A stretch of 64,000 nucleotides of DNA from Allium sativum (GCA_030737875.1 CM060912.1:456820310-456884309); one strand, 5' to 3'; positions 1 through 11,708 are shown, counted from the stretch's first letter. Notes: generated by a model not told the origin, from the letters alone. Numbers and translations: made by a program.

Positions 1-1991
1 TAATGCAAAATTTTGAAAATCAAAATGCTTTTTCATCCAAGTTTTCCCGCACTCTTACTGAGCAAGAGCGTAGTTCATCCAATTTTTGCATCCAAAACCC
101 TACCAAGCAACTTAATTTTTCGAAATTCAGAAAAATCTAATTTTTTAAATTCGATTTCTTATATTACAGAAAGGTGGAAAACGGAAAACTTCACATCTTC
201 CGTTTTTCTTTTATATACTTTTTTTTAACTGTAGTTGGATTTTACGAAACTATTATATTAGGATTCCCTATTTTCACAGCCCACATAAGAAAACTTCCTT
301 TATTACAGATTTTCTTTTCAACTCATCTTGGAAAATTTTATTCACCTTTTCTCAGAATTTTCCACCTTTCTTTAACTGTCATGTTTGTTACTTTACATAA
401 TTTGTTGTTTCCTTCTTAGTTGTACCATTACTCTTTTCTTAGCTTATTTAACTTAATCCTCTGATCTAAGTTTAGTTTCAAATAAGCCTTCTAATCCTTC
501 AACTAAAACGAGAAAACAGACACTCTACATAGCTACTACTAAGGGCCAAGAAACTCAGGACTATGTCTCCCTCAGATAGAAAAGTCCAAACAATAGGATC
601 AATGACAGGTTTAGGTGTTACCTTAACTACCCAATAGGAGCAAAATAACATAACGATCCCAACTGAAATGTAATAGCGGGTTTTACCCCTAACAGGAAAA
701 TCAGCAACAGGATCTAAACACTTACTTGCCCTTCAATATCTAGTAGTCACCACTAGTCCTAGTTGTGTACCAACAGCCATTTTCAAGCAAAACCTTAGGC
801 TTCTAAATGCTTACGCATTCTACGGGAACTTACCATTATTCCAAGATAATTCTCGCTATTTACTTCATGGCCTCAAAACTTTTCCCATCTTCCTTAGGCA
901 CTAATCCTTACCTACTCTATGATTTTCAAAAAAGTGGTTTGACTTCCTCATTTTACTTTCCATCCAATAATTAAAAGTGTTAAAACTTCATTTTCTTCGT
1001 CAAAGCTTACTTTTGCCAAACCATAAAAACATGCCATCTCATAAAAATGTAAAACATTTTCTTTTCAAATCACAAAAACTGGAGTAGATAAGGACAACTA
1101 TTACTCAATCATGTTTACAATTATTCTTGCTTACAGCTAGATACAAGCATCTACTTTATTCATAATTTCGACCACTTATTTTGTCCGCCCAACAAAATTT
1201 TATGTTAAAACAATTTATCAAAAATGATTATTAAAGAATAAAGATTTCAAAGCTTCATTTACTGAAAATTCTAGCTTTCATCAAAATGCAACACATTTTT
1301 TATACTATTTAACTTGAAAAATAGAGAGCTCTACATGCTCTATAATATGCACCTTTTACTTAGAGAATTTTATTTTAGGCAAAAATTTCACAAGAAATAA
1401 TTGTTTCCAAAATATACCCCGTTTTACATCAAAACCCAATATGTACTTTTCAAATATGTTCTTTACATATTTTTCCTTCAAACATCAAAAACAATTTTAA
1501 GATCAAAACTTGAAAACATCATAAACCATCTTCCAAAAGCTTTTACAATTTCATCTTCGTAAAAGTTAACAATGGGGTTAGACTCCAAGAGGGTTTCCAA
1601 CTTAACTAGGCTTTCCTAGACACTTCTACGATTTCAATTCTCTCAACTATATATATTCCTAACCCATTTTTCACTTTTTAACCTTTTCCAATTTATAAGG
1701 TTTTACTGCCAAACCAACTAACCTGAAATACTATCACATGGGATTCACCTTTCCTCCATATAAAGTATATTGTACACTTCCCACCCAAATCACCTAAGGG
1801 GCTCAGATTTCCAAATTCATTCATTTAGTGTACAAAACAGATATCCCAATTTTTACCATATTACGCTTTCTCTGTATAGTGGGTTCCTTTATGGATCTAG
1901 GTATATATATATAATATATTTGTTTTTTAAAATACAAATATGTTCACCCACTATCTGTACAGGAGTCCTAAACCTAGGCTCTGATACCAGA
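1..1991 (-). mobile_element. Family A internal I1 (partial)
   Basis: Non-coding AT-rich sequence matching I2, I3 and I4. Comparison with I3 shows that the window opens about 250 bp into the internal region, so its polypurine-tract end is missing. Short ORFs here are not conserved between the four internals. It ends with a primer-binding site at 1978-1989 next to L1. Confidence 0.8.
1978..1989 (-). other. Primer-binding site, I1/L1
   Basis: GCTCTGATACCA on the plus strand reads TGGTATCAGAGC in element sense, complementary to the 3' end of plant initiator tRNA-Met. It lies two bases from the LTR edge at 1992. Confidence 0.85.
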
Positions 1992-2844
1992 TGTAACAAC
2001 CTGAATTCCGACAGACCGAACTTTTTTCAAAATTATAATCTATCGAAACTCGTGTTGGTTTGTCTGGTGTCCTGTAGAAAAGACAGAGATAATAAACATA
2101 TCAGAGCTCAGAAAACATCTCACAGCAGAATGGATAAAATATAACATAAATATAGCCTTACCCAGATAATCATACTGCTTAGCCAGTATCCAAATCTATC
2201 ATACTACTGCCCCAAATCTAAACTGTAAGTATGTTATGAGGAGGGCGTTAGAACGCAAGTTCTGGTGACTGGATTTAAACTACGCATTTTGGATAACCTT
2301 ACACATATCGTTCAATTACGTTTTCTTATTTATTAAGTTACTTTGGGTTAATAGCACTCAAGGATTTACACACACGTCGTACCCATCTACCTTACAGTAG
2401 ATTATTCTAATATAGTATATGTAGCTACCCTCAATATCAAGGTACCTCTTATGGTACCCTTCTCGCACGGTTTACACCGTCGTGCTACAGAAGCGTATAC
2501 AACTCTTCATCCTACGCCAAGCGACGTACCGATTTCCATATCCAAACTTCTTGGCCAAGCTCGGTCTTGACACGAAGTAATGCCCTATCATCCAAGATAC
2601 ACCACCTAGAGCATTCATGTCTGTATCTAGACCGTTACACGTAAGTCTGCATCCAATGCACGAACTCATTCAGGAGCTTTTCCATATCTGTACAGGCCCT
2701 CTTTAAGGACCTAAAAATAAAAATAATCTGTATGGTCTACTTTTCACGGTGGCTATGGCCCTACCTTGGACCCTTCCTCAACTAGTAAAGACTACAAGAG
2801 CTATGTGGCGTGCCCCTAACAAACAATATAAACATCCAGTTGGC

Positions 2845-2849
2845 GTGTC
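2845..2849. repeat. Target-site duplication of G1 (GTGTC)
   Basis: GTGTC at 2845-2849 is repeated exactly at 13849-13853. The uninterrupted copies L2 and L3 read ...TTGG(T/C)GTGTCCCTCAACC, so one GTGTC is the pre-insertion state. Confidence 0.95.
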
Positions 2850-4390
2850 TGTAACACCCCACACCCGCTACGGTCACTCACTAAGGGAATGCCATAACAT
2901 CGGTGGAGTATTTTAAGTGAATATAGAACAGAAAAATTACAACAAGACAGATATAAGTAATACTTGAGAATTTAAAACATCATTTCATTCCAGCGGAAAG
3001 TAAAACATGTTTGGTTACACCAAAACCATTAATAAGAGTCAAGTACATAATATCCATCCTGATAAAAACAAAAGTACATAATCCCACTACATAACCTAAT
3101 AGCCATAATAGAAAAGATAAACTGAGCTTTACATCCACGGTCCAAGCTCCAAAAGATAGATAAAGCAGTCTGATCAAAGCCCACTAGTGCTAGGCCCACT
3201 CTGAAAACCTGAGGGTTGGGAAAAAGATAAAGAAACAACGGGGTCAGACATAAGTCTGAGTGAGTCCTATAACCCTAACAATACAATCATTAAAGTAATT
3301 AGGGTATGATATAAACAAGGTACGGTACCCTTGGGGATAATGACTACACTAAGTAGCCAACAAAACACAGGATGTACTAAGATAACCGAAAAGACGCATT
3401 TATCCACCCAAGGATAATTACTAGATTGCACCACCCCAGATCTACCCACCCAAGGGTAATTCCTACACTGCACCACACCAGTTCTACCCACCCAAGGGTA
3501 ATTCCTACTTAAAGGTTGATCCCACTAAGTGTACTTAGTAATTTTACCCAGTAGTTTCTTGTACCCCTAGCTGACTACATAGGTGCCGTCTGCCCCTATC
3601 TCCACTAGGTGTACCCACTACTCTCCAAGCGATCGGCTCCCTACCGTAGATACCCGTGCTGGCCCCACAATGGGGTGTATCACTCCCCAAAGTGGCAACC
3701 CGATACAACAAATGGTGCACGGCTTATATCTACACGATGCAACAACGTCTTACCTACCAGCCCGGGTCCACACACGCATATGAAACCTGTTGGACTCGCG
3801 TTGCCACCGCTACCCCGTTTTGGCCTCTTATAGTCAAGCCCAATATGCGTGTCCCGTCCTCGACTTGGGTCGAGCCCACAAAGATACGTTTGGGATATTG
3901 GTTGAAATGGGCCCCCACAAGCTACTACTTAAGCTTGTCATTTTATCTAGTGCATCCTACTTAACCCCTTTTTAAAATCATGCCCACTTACATGTTAAGG
4001 TTTGGTTAAGTCATCTAATCATATTTCAATTGCCACTCAAGGCCCCCCCAAGCTACTACTTAAGCTTGTCATTTAATCATATTTCAATTGCCACTTAAGG
4101 CACCCACTAGATTTCCAAATGCCACCCAAGGCACTTACTTGATTCCCACATGCCACCCAAGGCACTTACTTAACCCTTTAATCATGTTTAATAACATGTT
4201 CCACTTTGGTTAAGTATTCTAATCGTATTTTCTATTGCCACCCAAGGCAACCCACTAGTTTCCTTACGCCACCCAAGGCACCCCCACTAGTTACTACATG
4301 CCACCCAAGGCACCCACTTAACCCCTCATGCCTCACTACATGCTAATTTGGTTAAGTGTTTCTTAATTAATTAAGATCGTAACCTTTATA

Positions 4391-4485
4391 AAGACCTCTC
4401 ACATTAGACTGTCTTTTATGGCAGCTGGATATGCCGGTTGGTTCCGGGCAGCCTTACACCATAACAGAGTCTAACCTCGTGTCTT
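4391..4485 (-). other. Paired stem-loop, copy 1 (G1 left LTR)
   Basis: Complementary arms on the plus strand: AAGAC 4391-4395 with GTCTT 4481-4485; TTAGACT 4404-4410 with AGTCTAA 4468-4474; TTATGG 4416-4421 with CCATAA 4459-4464. The loop holds the conserved GCTGGAT.TGCCGG and GGTTCCGGGCAG. Confidence 0.75.
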
Positions 4486-4512
4486 TACACTTGTCACGTA
4501 TTTAGTTTATGA

Positions 4513-4612
4513 CTAAGACCTCTCACATTGGGCCAATCATTTGTAGCCGCTGGATTTGCCGGTCGGTTCCGGGCAGTCTTATGCTACAAAAGGGTCCAAC
4601 CTCGTGTCTTAG
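4513..4612 (-). other. Paired stem-loop, copy 2 (G1 left LTR)
   Basis: CTAAGAC 4513-4519 pairs with GTCTTAG 4606-4612. TTGGGCC pairs with GGGTCCAA (one G.T wobble). TTTGTAGC pairs with GCTACAAA. The loop matches copy 1 but the stem sequence differs. Confidence 0.75.
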
Positions 4613-5188
4613 TAGATTAATTACACCTAATTAATCACCCCCATAATTTGTATTAATTATCCCTAATTAATTACAAATATTTAAGAATATGGGTAGACCT
4701 AACTCAATAGGTAAATTCCCAATTCCGTAATATGGGTAGACCTAACTTAATAGGTAAATTCCCAATTATGTCCATCCACTTTATGGTATATTTAATCATA
4801 CCCACTTCACACAATTTTATGTGTTCATTAATTTTTACCCCATCGTCCCCACGTAAATACGTTAACATGACATACTTCAAAAGAGGAGATTCATCATACA
4901 CATAATGGGTTCAACTTAGCATATCATTAGCATTATCATGGGTTTAAAAGGTGTCAACTTGTATATATGACCATAAACCCAACTTGCATAAATAACCAAC
5001 CCAACTTGCATGAATCACATATGTCATAAAGATGGTAACTTGCTTAAATGTTCATGTCATAAACCTATCATAAAGGTGTCAACTTGCATACATGTCATAG
5101 GTCTAAAAGGGATGAACTTGCACATGTACTTATGTCATACATAGAGGCAAACATGCATATATTATGCATATCATAAAAAGAGACAAAC

Positions 5189-5353
5189 TTGCATATGAAC
5201 TTGCATCATAACTTGCATATGAACTTGCATCGTAACTTGCATATGAACTTAACTTGCATATGAACTTGCATCATAACTTGCATATGAACTTGCATCATAA
5301 CTTGCATATGAACTTGCATCATAACTTGCATATGAACTTGCATCATAACTTGC
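5189..5353 (-). repeat. 24-bp minisatellite in G1 leader (left LTR)
   Basis: Repeats of a 24-bp unit made of two 12-bp halves, AACTTGCATATG and AACTTGCATCAT. One unit is truncated. It lies about 650 bp downstream of the TATA box in element sense, so it should be transcribed. The right LTR has one more unit, matching the 24-bp LTR length difference. Confidence 0.9.
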
Positions 5354-5462
5354 ATAAAACCAAACACTTAGCATGCATAAAACCAAATACATAGCATGCA
5401 TAAAACCAAATACTTAGCATGCACAAAACCAAATACTTAGCATGCATAAAACCAAATACACA
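5354..5462 (-). repeat. 23-bp minisatellite (left LTR)
   Basis: About five copies of a unit containing AAAACCAAATACTTAGCATG, directly next to the 24-bp array. The right LTR copy is at about 12694-12802. Confidence 0.85.
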
Positions 5463-5999
5463 ACTTGCATAACATGTTACATATAACTTGCATATAATCT
5501 CACATATAGTTTGCATAACATGTTACATATGCATCAATGTTCAACATAGTGTTTTGCATAGTGAGCATCATAAAACATAGCATTAAACTTGCATATAGCA
5601 TAAAACTTGCAAAACACACAACATACACTATACTAAACTTGCATAAGCACATTTATCCACAAACATAGCCATATCTTATCATATCCTATCATAATCAATT
5701 TAACAATTGATTATTAAGGCTATAGAAACTCACCACTAAACTCCCATAAGCAAACCCTTGCCAAAAATCACCCAAAAACTCTAGCCTTGAACATAAAGCT
5801 TGCAACTTGATGATGAATGCAAGCTAATGATCACTCATACAACTCAAAGATGCTTGTATGAACATGAAAGTCTTCATAGAAATAGTTTTAGAAATAGGAT
5901 GGAGGCTAGGGTTTTGAGAGGAGGCCATGATCATAGAAAATTTTGGCATAGTTTAGTTAGGAGATAGGATTATGATCATTTAGGGCTAGCTTAGGGTCT

Positions 6000-6007
6000 T
6001 ATTTATA
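6000..6007 (-). promoter_or_regulatory. TATA box, G1 left LTR
   Basis: TATAAATA in element sense within CCTATAAATA, a context shared with G2 and family A LTRs. It lies about 145 bp downstream of the GTCGAC cluster. Confidence 0.7.
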
Positions 6008-6150
6008 GGATTAGGCAAGTGTTTTAGGCCATTAGATTAACCCTAAATTAGATTAGGGCCATCAGATCTCGGAAGCTTCCAGAAACCAGCCCCAAAACAC
6101 AGCCCAAACACTAAAATGGTGCACCAGGCCAAATTGGCCGAGCACCCCCT

Positions 6151-6224
6151 GTCGACACCCAAGTCGACAGGGCTGTCGACTTGGTCCTATCCAAGTCGAC
6201 TGCCCAGTCGACAGGGCTGTCGAC
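6151..6224 (-). promoter_or_regulatory. GTCGAC palindrome cluster, G1 left LTR
   Basis: Six GTCGAC sites start at 6151, 6163, 6175, 6195, 6207 and 6219: two groups of three at 12-bp spacing separated by 20 bp. Flanks CCAAGTCGACAG and CTGTCGACTTGG are inverted copies, so adjacent sites form larger palindromes. Position upstream of the TATA box suggests a U3 regulatory array; the binding factor is unknown. Confidence 0.7.
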
Positions 6225-6506
6225 TTGGGTAGCTAGGCGGGAATTTTCCCGCCTGCGCCCAATGGCCCCAATTTTGAAATTTGAACCTGAATTTTAAATC
6301 TGTTTTGAACTTTGAATTTTTCTTTAAACTTCATTGGGCCATAACCGGGCCATACGGACTCCGATTCTCGAAAACTCGGACTCTATTTCGCGTATTTTTC
6401 CGAGACGAACGCAATGACGCAGCCCGTTTCCCCTAATTCTCACATCTAAGATTATTTATTCTGTAATTAGTGAATTTTAACATTAACCGAAATTCGGGGT
6501 GTTACA

Positions 6507-6520
6507 TTCTCCCCTCCTTA
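6507..6520 (-). other. Polypurine tract of G1
   Basis: TTCTCCCCTCCTTA on the plus strand reads as a purine-rich run directly before the 3' LTR in element sense, the usual plus-strand primer for reverse transcription. Confidence 0.85.
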
Positions 6521-7025
6521 AAGGATTTCGTCCCCGAAATCTCTAAGCTAAGGAGAATGCATATCCTACCATCCAAACAACCATCTACTCAATCCATCAA
6601 ACACGGGCATCCATTGTCCTTAAAACAATTTCTAATGATGTATGAGCATATGCAAAAAGTGTGTGTATATGTTCCCTATCTAATGTATGAACATATGCAA
6701 ACCATGATAGTGCCATGCATCCATTATGTATGCGAGAGAACCCTATCGACACATACAATATCTACATGAGTGCACAATCATTCACCAAAATGCATCATCC
6801 ATATGATAACACAATCATTATACACCCATAAATATAGCTACCTACACACAATTATATGCAATATGCAATATGAAGTGATTGAGCCGATCTAGTGTCTAGA
6901 GTGTGTGTATATGCATCCACGAGCAACCACTAGCAACCACTTGCATCCACATGCATCCATCAAACATAACATGTCTCAAACACATGTTTCAACCATAGGT
7001 TTACCCTATCTAAAGGTCAAAGGTA
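6521..7025 (-). other. G1 3' untranslated region
   Basis: Non-coding sequence between pol and the purine tract. It has a run of GCAACCAC / GCATCCA short repeats near 6915-6960, matched in inverted orientation in G2 near 60860-60900. No conserved ORF seen. Confidence 0.7.
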
Positions 7026-7382
7026 CTAATGAGAGGACATACTAAAGATAAGATAAGCACTAGACAAATGATAAAGGAGACGTTTAAAGGACATACCCTC
7101 AAAAAGGAATGGGTATAACGAACGCATCTTCGCTTCTGTCTCCCAAGTAACATTGCTCTCACCTTCTCCCCTTTTCACTTTGACTAGTCGAACCTCTCTG
7201 TTTCTCAACTTCCTAATCTCTGACCCAAGGATGCGGGTAGGAGCTCGTCGAATAATCACATCACGCTCTACCTTTACTTCTTTAAGCAAGCTCGGCTCTA
7301 CCGCCTCTGCGGTCTCATGTAGGCACTTCCTCACATGGAATACATCATGTACACCACTAAGTCTGTCGGGCAACTCCACCAA
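7026..7382 (-). pseudogene. G1 integrase C-terminal / chromodomain-like tail
   Basis: The reading frame contains [19 protein letters not shown], then RILGSEIRKLRNREV and TWETEAKMRSLYPFLF, typical of the integrase C-terminus and chromodomain-like end of plant Ty3/gypsy polyproteins. Its start is created by a deletion: near 7368-7374 integrase-core sequence jumps directly to the LSGVHDVF region. G2 keeps about 380 bp at this point. The fragment was therefore fused out of phase to what precedes it and could not yield a working integrase. Confidence 0.85.
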
Positions 7383-7826
7383 TGGAAGATGCTCTTCTCA
7401 TGTACCTCCCAAAATCGAAGATACATAGCCTCAAAAGGTCTTCTAAAATACGGTTCACCCTCTCGGTCTGGCCGTCCGTCTGAGGATGATATGCGGTACT
7501 CAAACACAACTGAGTCCCTACCGCCTTTTGCAAACTCTTCCAAAACTCTCTAGTGAAGATAGGACCTCAATCGCTCACTATACTGGAAGGTACACCATGC
7601 AATCTAATAATCTCTCGAATGTAAACTGAAGCTAGCCATGGAGCAGTTCTCTTACTCTTCACGGGTATAAAATGGGCGCTCTTAGTAAGTCTGTCTACCA
7701 CAACCTAAATTCCCGTATTACCCTTCCTCGATCTCGGTAATCCATCGAGACACTATTCCACTTCCATAGCGGAACCTCCAATGGGTGAAGCAACCCACCG
7801 GGTTTCTTCTGCTCCTCTTTCACTTG
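7383..7826 (-). pseudogene. G1 integrase catalytic core (broken)
   Basis: Continues from the zinc-binding segment. A TAG codon lies immediately after the RCLVC of that segment. The core shows [18 protein letters not shown], the second acidic region SD followed by a TGA codon then GP, and [17 protein letters not shown] carrying the catalytic glutamate. Residues of the D,D,E triad are still readable but split by stop codons and at least one frameshift near the first aspartate. Together with the C-terminal deletion this makes the integrase non-functional. Confidence 0.85.
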
Positions 7827-8054
7827 CTAGCACACCAAGCATCTAGCGACATACTCGGCCACATCTTTCTTCATACCGGCCCAAAAGAAAACTCGCTTCA
7901 TGTCTTGGTACATCTTGTCCCCACCGGGATGAATGGTCATCTTTGACCGATGTGCATCATCAAGTATAGCCTTCCTCAAACCCTCGTCTTGCGGTACACA
8001 AAGTCTACCGTCTCTACGCAACCACCCCTTACCATCTAGGGTGTACCTACTCAA
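7827..8054 (-). pseudogene. G1 integrase H2C2 zinc-binding domain
   Basis: Encodes HPGGDKMYQDMKRVFFWAGM followed by VAEYVARCLVC, the HHCC zinc-binding N-terminus of retroviral-type integrases, preceded by LRRDGRLCVPQDEGLRKAIL, as is usual in plant Ty3/gypsy. The domain itself reads openly; the frame ends in TAG right after the last cysteine. Confidence 0.85.
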
Positions 8055-8353
8055 ATGGCTGGACGACTCCCTCTCCTCATGAGCTTCTCTACTAACTCAA
8101 CCAACTGTGGGTCGTCTCGCTGTGCCTCGCCAATCCGTCCCAAAAGAGTAGGCCTAACCTCCAAGAAGGCTAGCAAACCGGGTACAAAGTCAACGGAAGG
8201 TCTAAAGTCAAACATCGAAATAAATTCCAAGCTCCGTCGTTCAACGAACAATGAACTCAAGGACAACCTTTTTCTACTTAAGGCGTCCACCACCACGTTA
8301 CCCTTGCCATGGGTATACGCTATCTCAAACTCATAGGATGCTAAGAATCCCAT
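8051..8353 (-). pseudogene. G1 RNase H tail and linker to integrase
   Basis: MGFLASYEFEIAYTHGKGN and VVVDALSRKRLSLSSLF match the end of the RNase H region and the linker before integrase in plant Ty3/gypsy polyproteins. Only the tail of RNase H remains; its catalytic carboxylates are not present in this or the adjacent segment. Confidence 0.8.
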
Positions 8354-8694
8354 CCAAAATCATCACAACTGTCCATCTCTCACGCAGACCACCCTAGTCG
8401 AACTCAACATCCCCCAAATGCAAGCCCCAAAGGCCTAAACCAATATCAGACAAACACCCAAGGGATACCTCCTTCGAATTCAGACGACCTACGTGAGATG
8501 ATACTAGTAAAAACGGCTAAATAATTAAGCCCTTGTCCAACTCTGGATGTCCTTGCCAGTCTCGCTTCAAAACCACCGTTTATCCCATAACTGGCTTTGC
8601 TCAACCTATTGAGCACATACGAAAACTTATTTCGCTCCTAGAAAAGACCATCACGGACTTATTTAGGTACTCCCTGAACACCCTTCTCATCAAA
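8354..8694 (-). pseudogene. G1 rearranged RT-RNase H segment
   Basis: After the RT palm motif [11 protein letters not shown] the sequence follows G2 for about 60 bp, then loses it. Near 8640-8645, 21 bp present in G2 (seven codons including the two catalytic aspartates) are absent, in frame, with TCT/TTT-like sequence at the joint. Beyond that point most RT thumb and RNase H sequence is missing or replaced by sequence I cannot assign. Confidence 0.75.
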
Positions 8695-9210
8695 TCAATA
8701 TGCGGGGGCGTTCGTCAAACCAAATGGCATCACCAGCCACTCATAAAAAAAACCATCCGGAGTCCTAAAGGCAGTCTTCTCTATACTATCCTCAGCCACT
8801 CTCAACTGACGAAACCCCGTGGCTAAGTCCAACTGCGAAAATACTGAGGCGCCAACTAACTGATCAAAGAGATCATCAATCCTCGGCAATGGGTGTCTAT
8901 TCTTCTTTGTGAGTTTATTTAGTTCTCTTTAGCCTACACAAAGTCTGAGGGACCCATCCGCCTTCGTGGCAAAAACTACTGGAGCACCCCACTCCGATAT
9001 ACTTCGTCTTATGAACCCCTTCTCAAGCAAATCGCCTACTTGCTTATGGAGTTCCTTCCTCTCACGAGGAGCCATGTGGCACACTGGCCAAGATACTGGT
9101 TTGGTATTGTCTACCAGACATATTCGGAAGTCAATCTCCCGCTCCGGAGGTAAGCCCTTCACCCCCTCAAACACATCCGTGTATTCCCGGACCACTCTAA
9201 CAGATCGCAA
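8695..9210 (-). pseudogene. G1 reverse transcriptase, N-terminal half
   Basis: Reading frames contain VVREYTDVFEGVKGLPPERE, HMAPRERKELHKQVGDLLEK, GFIRRSISEWGAPVVFATKA and DGSLRLC, then after a break [20 protein letters not shown] and [12 protein letters not shown]. These are fingers and palm motifs of a Ty3/gypsy RT. The frame is interrupted between 8889 and 8929, and the catalytic FVDD-type motif that should follow is deleted. Confidence 0.9.
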
Positions 9211-9768
9211 CTCTCGACCGACGTGTCAAGCGATTCTAGATAACTTAGCATAACAGTTTCCATGGGATTACAAGAGATCTCGAGAGTGTTACCCAAGCGG
9301 GTCATAAGCCTAACAACTCTCCCTTCAAAATCAAGAACGGCACCCCTACTGGATAACCAGTCCATGCCCAAAACTAACCCATAGCCCGTGAAGCCCAAAA
9401 AGCATCACATCTAAACTCAACGCTAAGTATAGAAACTTTCAAACCCAAACACATCATGGAGCCCCAATTGGGTTTGAAACAACTAAGGGATCATCTACTA
9501 AACTGGTGTCTAAGTGCAGTGACTCAACTAACAATGATGAGATAAACGAACTCGATGCGTCAGAATCAAATAAAGTTCGAATCGGATAATAAAGAAATCC
9601 AAATTCCAACCTAGACGGTCCTATCCCTATCTGGTACCCTAGCCGTGAGGGAATATAACCACCCTCCAGAAGATTCCGTACCTTGCCCTTGCCTCTTTGG
9701 ACAATCCTAATAAGATGTCCTATTCCTCCAAAAGGATAACTACTAGCCCTCTTCTTCCCATTCTCCAC
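9159..9768 (-). pseudogene. G1 gag zinc-knuckle remnant and protease
   Basis: Near 9715-9745 a CCHC-like knuckle is recognisable by alignment with G2, but both leading cysteines and the spacing are altered and a base is missing. The protease follows: RTLFDSDASSSFIS has the aspartate of the active site but D in place of the usual glycine. Then comes GYGLVLGMDWLSSRGAVLDF, the flap and C-terminal region. Frames shift near 9400-9450. Most of gag, which should lie between here and the primer-binding site, is absent. Confidence 0.85.
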
Positions 9769-10153
9769 TCGTAACCTCCCATCACAATGAGGTTTCGTCC
9801 TTCATTAACCAAACAACTATTTGAGCCTTCCTCCCATCGTCCATCCAATAGGTACCTACAAGTCCTCCTCCTTCTTGAACCAACTTCTAATCCGACTAAT
9901 GTCTAAGTCCCTTGAAGTGGTTTTCCATTCTTATCTATCTTAGAAAGATCATCTACACACGGAGGGGAAACTCAAAACGAGAGAGGAAGAGATTCAAAAC
10001 GGAGAATTAGACAGATAAAGATATGGCTATCGGGGATTATGCTTTTCTTTCAAAAACTTTTCTCTTAAAAGACATGTTTTTGAAAATACTCCTTTCAAAA
10101 ATATTCTTAGAAAATAGTTTTTCTAAAAATTTTATCTGTTCTGGTAACCTTAA
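9769..10153 (-). other. G1 leader between LTR and gag remnant
   Basis: About 385 bp without a recognisable gag body. It contains A/T-rich sequence with TTTGAAAG/CTTTCAAA-type short repeats near the LTR. The shortness shows that gag was deleted. Confidence 0.7.
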
Positions 10154-10165
10154 GCTCTGATACCA
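10154..10165 (-). other. Primer-binding site of G1
   Basis: GCTCTGATACCA (TGGTATCAGAGC in sense) is a perfect 12-base match to the initiator tRNA-Met type, two bases from the LTR at 10168. Confidence 0.9.
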
Positions 10166-11708
10166 CGTGTAACACCCCACACCCGCTACGGTCACTCACT
10201 AAGGGAATGCCATAACATCGGTGGAGTATTTTAAGTGAATATAGAACAGAAAAATTACAACAAGACAGATATAAGTAATACTTGAGAATTTAAAACATCA
10301 TTTCATTCCAGCGGAAAGTAAAACATGTTTGGTTACACCAAAACCATAAATAAGAGTCAAGTACATAATATCCATCCTGATAAAAACAAAAGTACATAAT
10401 CCCACTACATAACCTAATAGCCATAATAGAAAAGATAAACTGAGCTTTACATCCACGGTCCAAGCTCCAAAAGATAGATAAAGCAGTCTGATCAAAGCCC
10501 ACTTGTGCTAGGCCCACTCTGAAAACCTGAGGGTTGGGAAAAAGATAAAGAAACAACGGGGTCAGACATAAGTCTGAGTGAGTCCTATAACCCTAACAAT
10601 ACAATCATTAAAGTAATTAGGGTATGATATAAACAAGGTACGGTACCTCTGGGGATAATGACTACACTAAGTAGCCAACAAAACACAGGATGTACTAAGA
10701 TAACCGAAAAGACGCATTTATCCATCCAAGGATAATTACTAGATTGCACCACCCCAGATCTACCCACCCAAGGGTAATTCCTACACTGCACCACACCAGT
10801 TCTACCCACCCAAGGGTAATTCCTACTTAAAGGTTGATCCCACTAAGTGTACTTAGTAATTTTACCCAGTAGTTTCTTGTACCCCTAGCTGACTACATAG
10901 GTGCCGTCTGCCCCTATCTCCACTAGGTGTACCCACTACTCCCCAAGCGATCGGCTCCCTACCGTAGATACCCGTGCTGGCCCCACAATGGGGTGTATCA
11001 CTCCCCAAAGTGGCAACCCGATACAACAAATGGTGCACGGCTTATATCTACACGATGCAACAACGTCTTACCTACCAGCCCGGGTCCACACACGCATATG
11101 AAACCCGTTGGACTCGCGTTGCCACCGCTACCCCGTTTTGGCCTCTTATAGTCAAGCCCAATATGTGTGTCCCGTCCTCGACTTGGGTCGAGCCCACAAA
11201 GATACGTTTGGGATATTGGTTGAAATGGGCCCCCACAAGCTACTACTTAAGCTTGTCATTTTATCTAGTGCATCCTACTTAACCCCTTTTTAAAATCATG
11301 ACCACTTACATGTTAAGGTTTGGTTAAGTCATCTAATCATATTTCAATTGCCACTCAAGGCCCCCACAAGCTACTACTTAAGCTTGTCATTTAATCAAAT
11401 TTCAATTGCCACTTAAGGCACCCACTAGATTTCCACATGCCACCCAAGGCACTTACTTGATTCCCACATGCCACCCAAGGCACTTACTTAACCCTTTAAT
11501 CATGTTTAATTACATGTCCCACTTTGGTTAAGTATTCTAATCGTATTTTCTATTGCCACCCAAGGCAACCCACTAGTTTCCTTATGCCACCCAAGGCACC
11601 CCCACTAGTTACTACATGCCACCCAAGGCACCCACTTAACCCCTCATGCCTCACTACATGATAATTTGGTTAAGTGTTTCTTAATTAATTAAGATCGTAA
11701 CCTTTATA

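Larger units (their letters stand above)
2850..6506 (-). repeat. G1 LTR, left (3' LTR in element sense), 3657 bp
   Basis: Begins TGTAACACCCC and ends GGTGTTACA. In element sense (right to left) it contains a GTCGAC cluster (6151-6224), a TATA box (6000-6007), 23-bp and 24-bp minisatellites (5189-5462), the paired stem-loops (4391-4612), a block of CCACCCAAGGCA-type repeats (about 4030-4315), and a TTTCCGCTG motif about 140 bp from the LTR end. Confidence 0.95.

Noticed and set aside
3583..3964. Overlapping plus-strand ORFs in the G1 LTR, repeated at 10901-11282
   Set aside because: They are antisense to the element, overlap in three frames, and recur only because the LTRs are identical.
5189..5462. 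Possible CRISPR-like array
   Set aside because: Units are contiguous without unique spacers; it is a plant LTR minisatellite.
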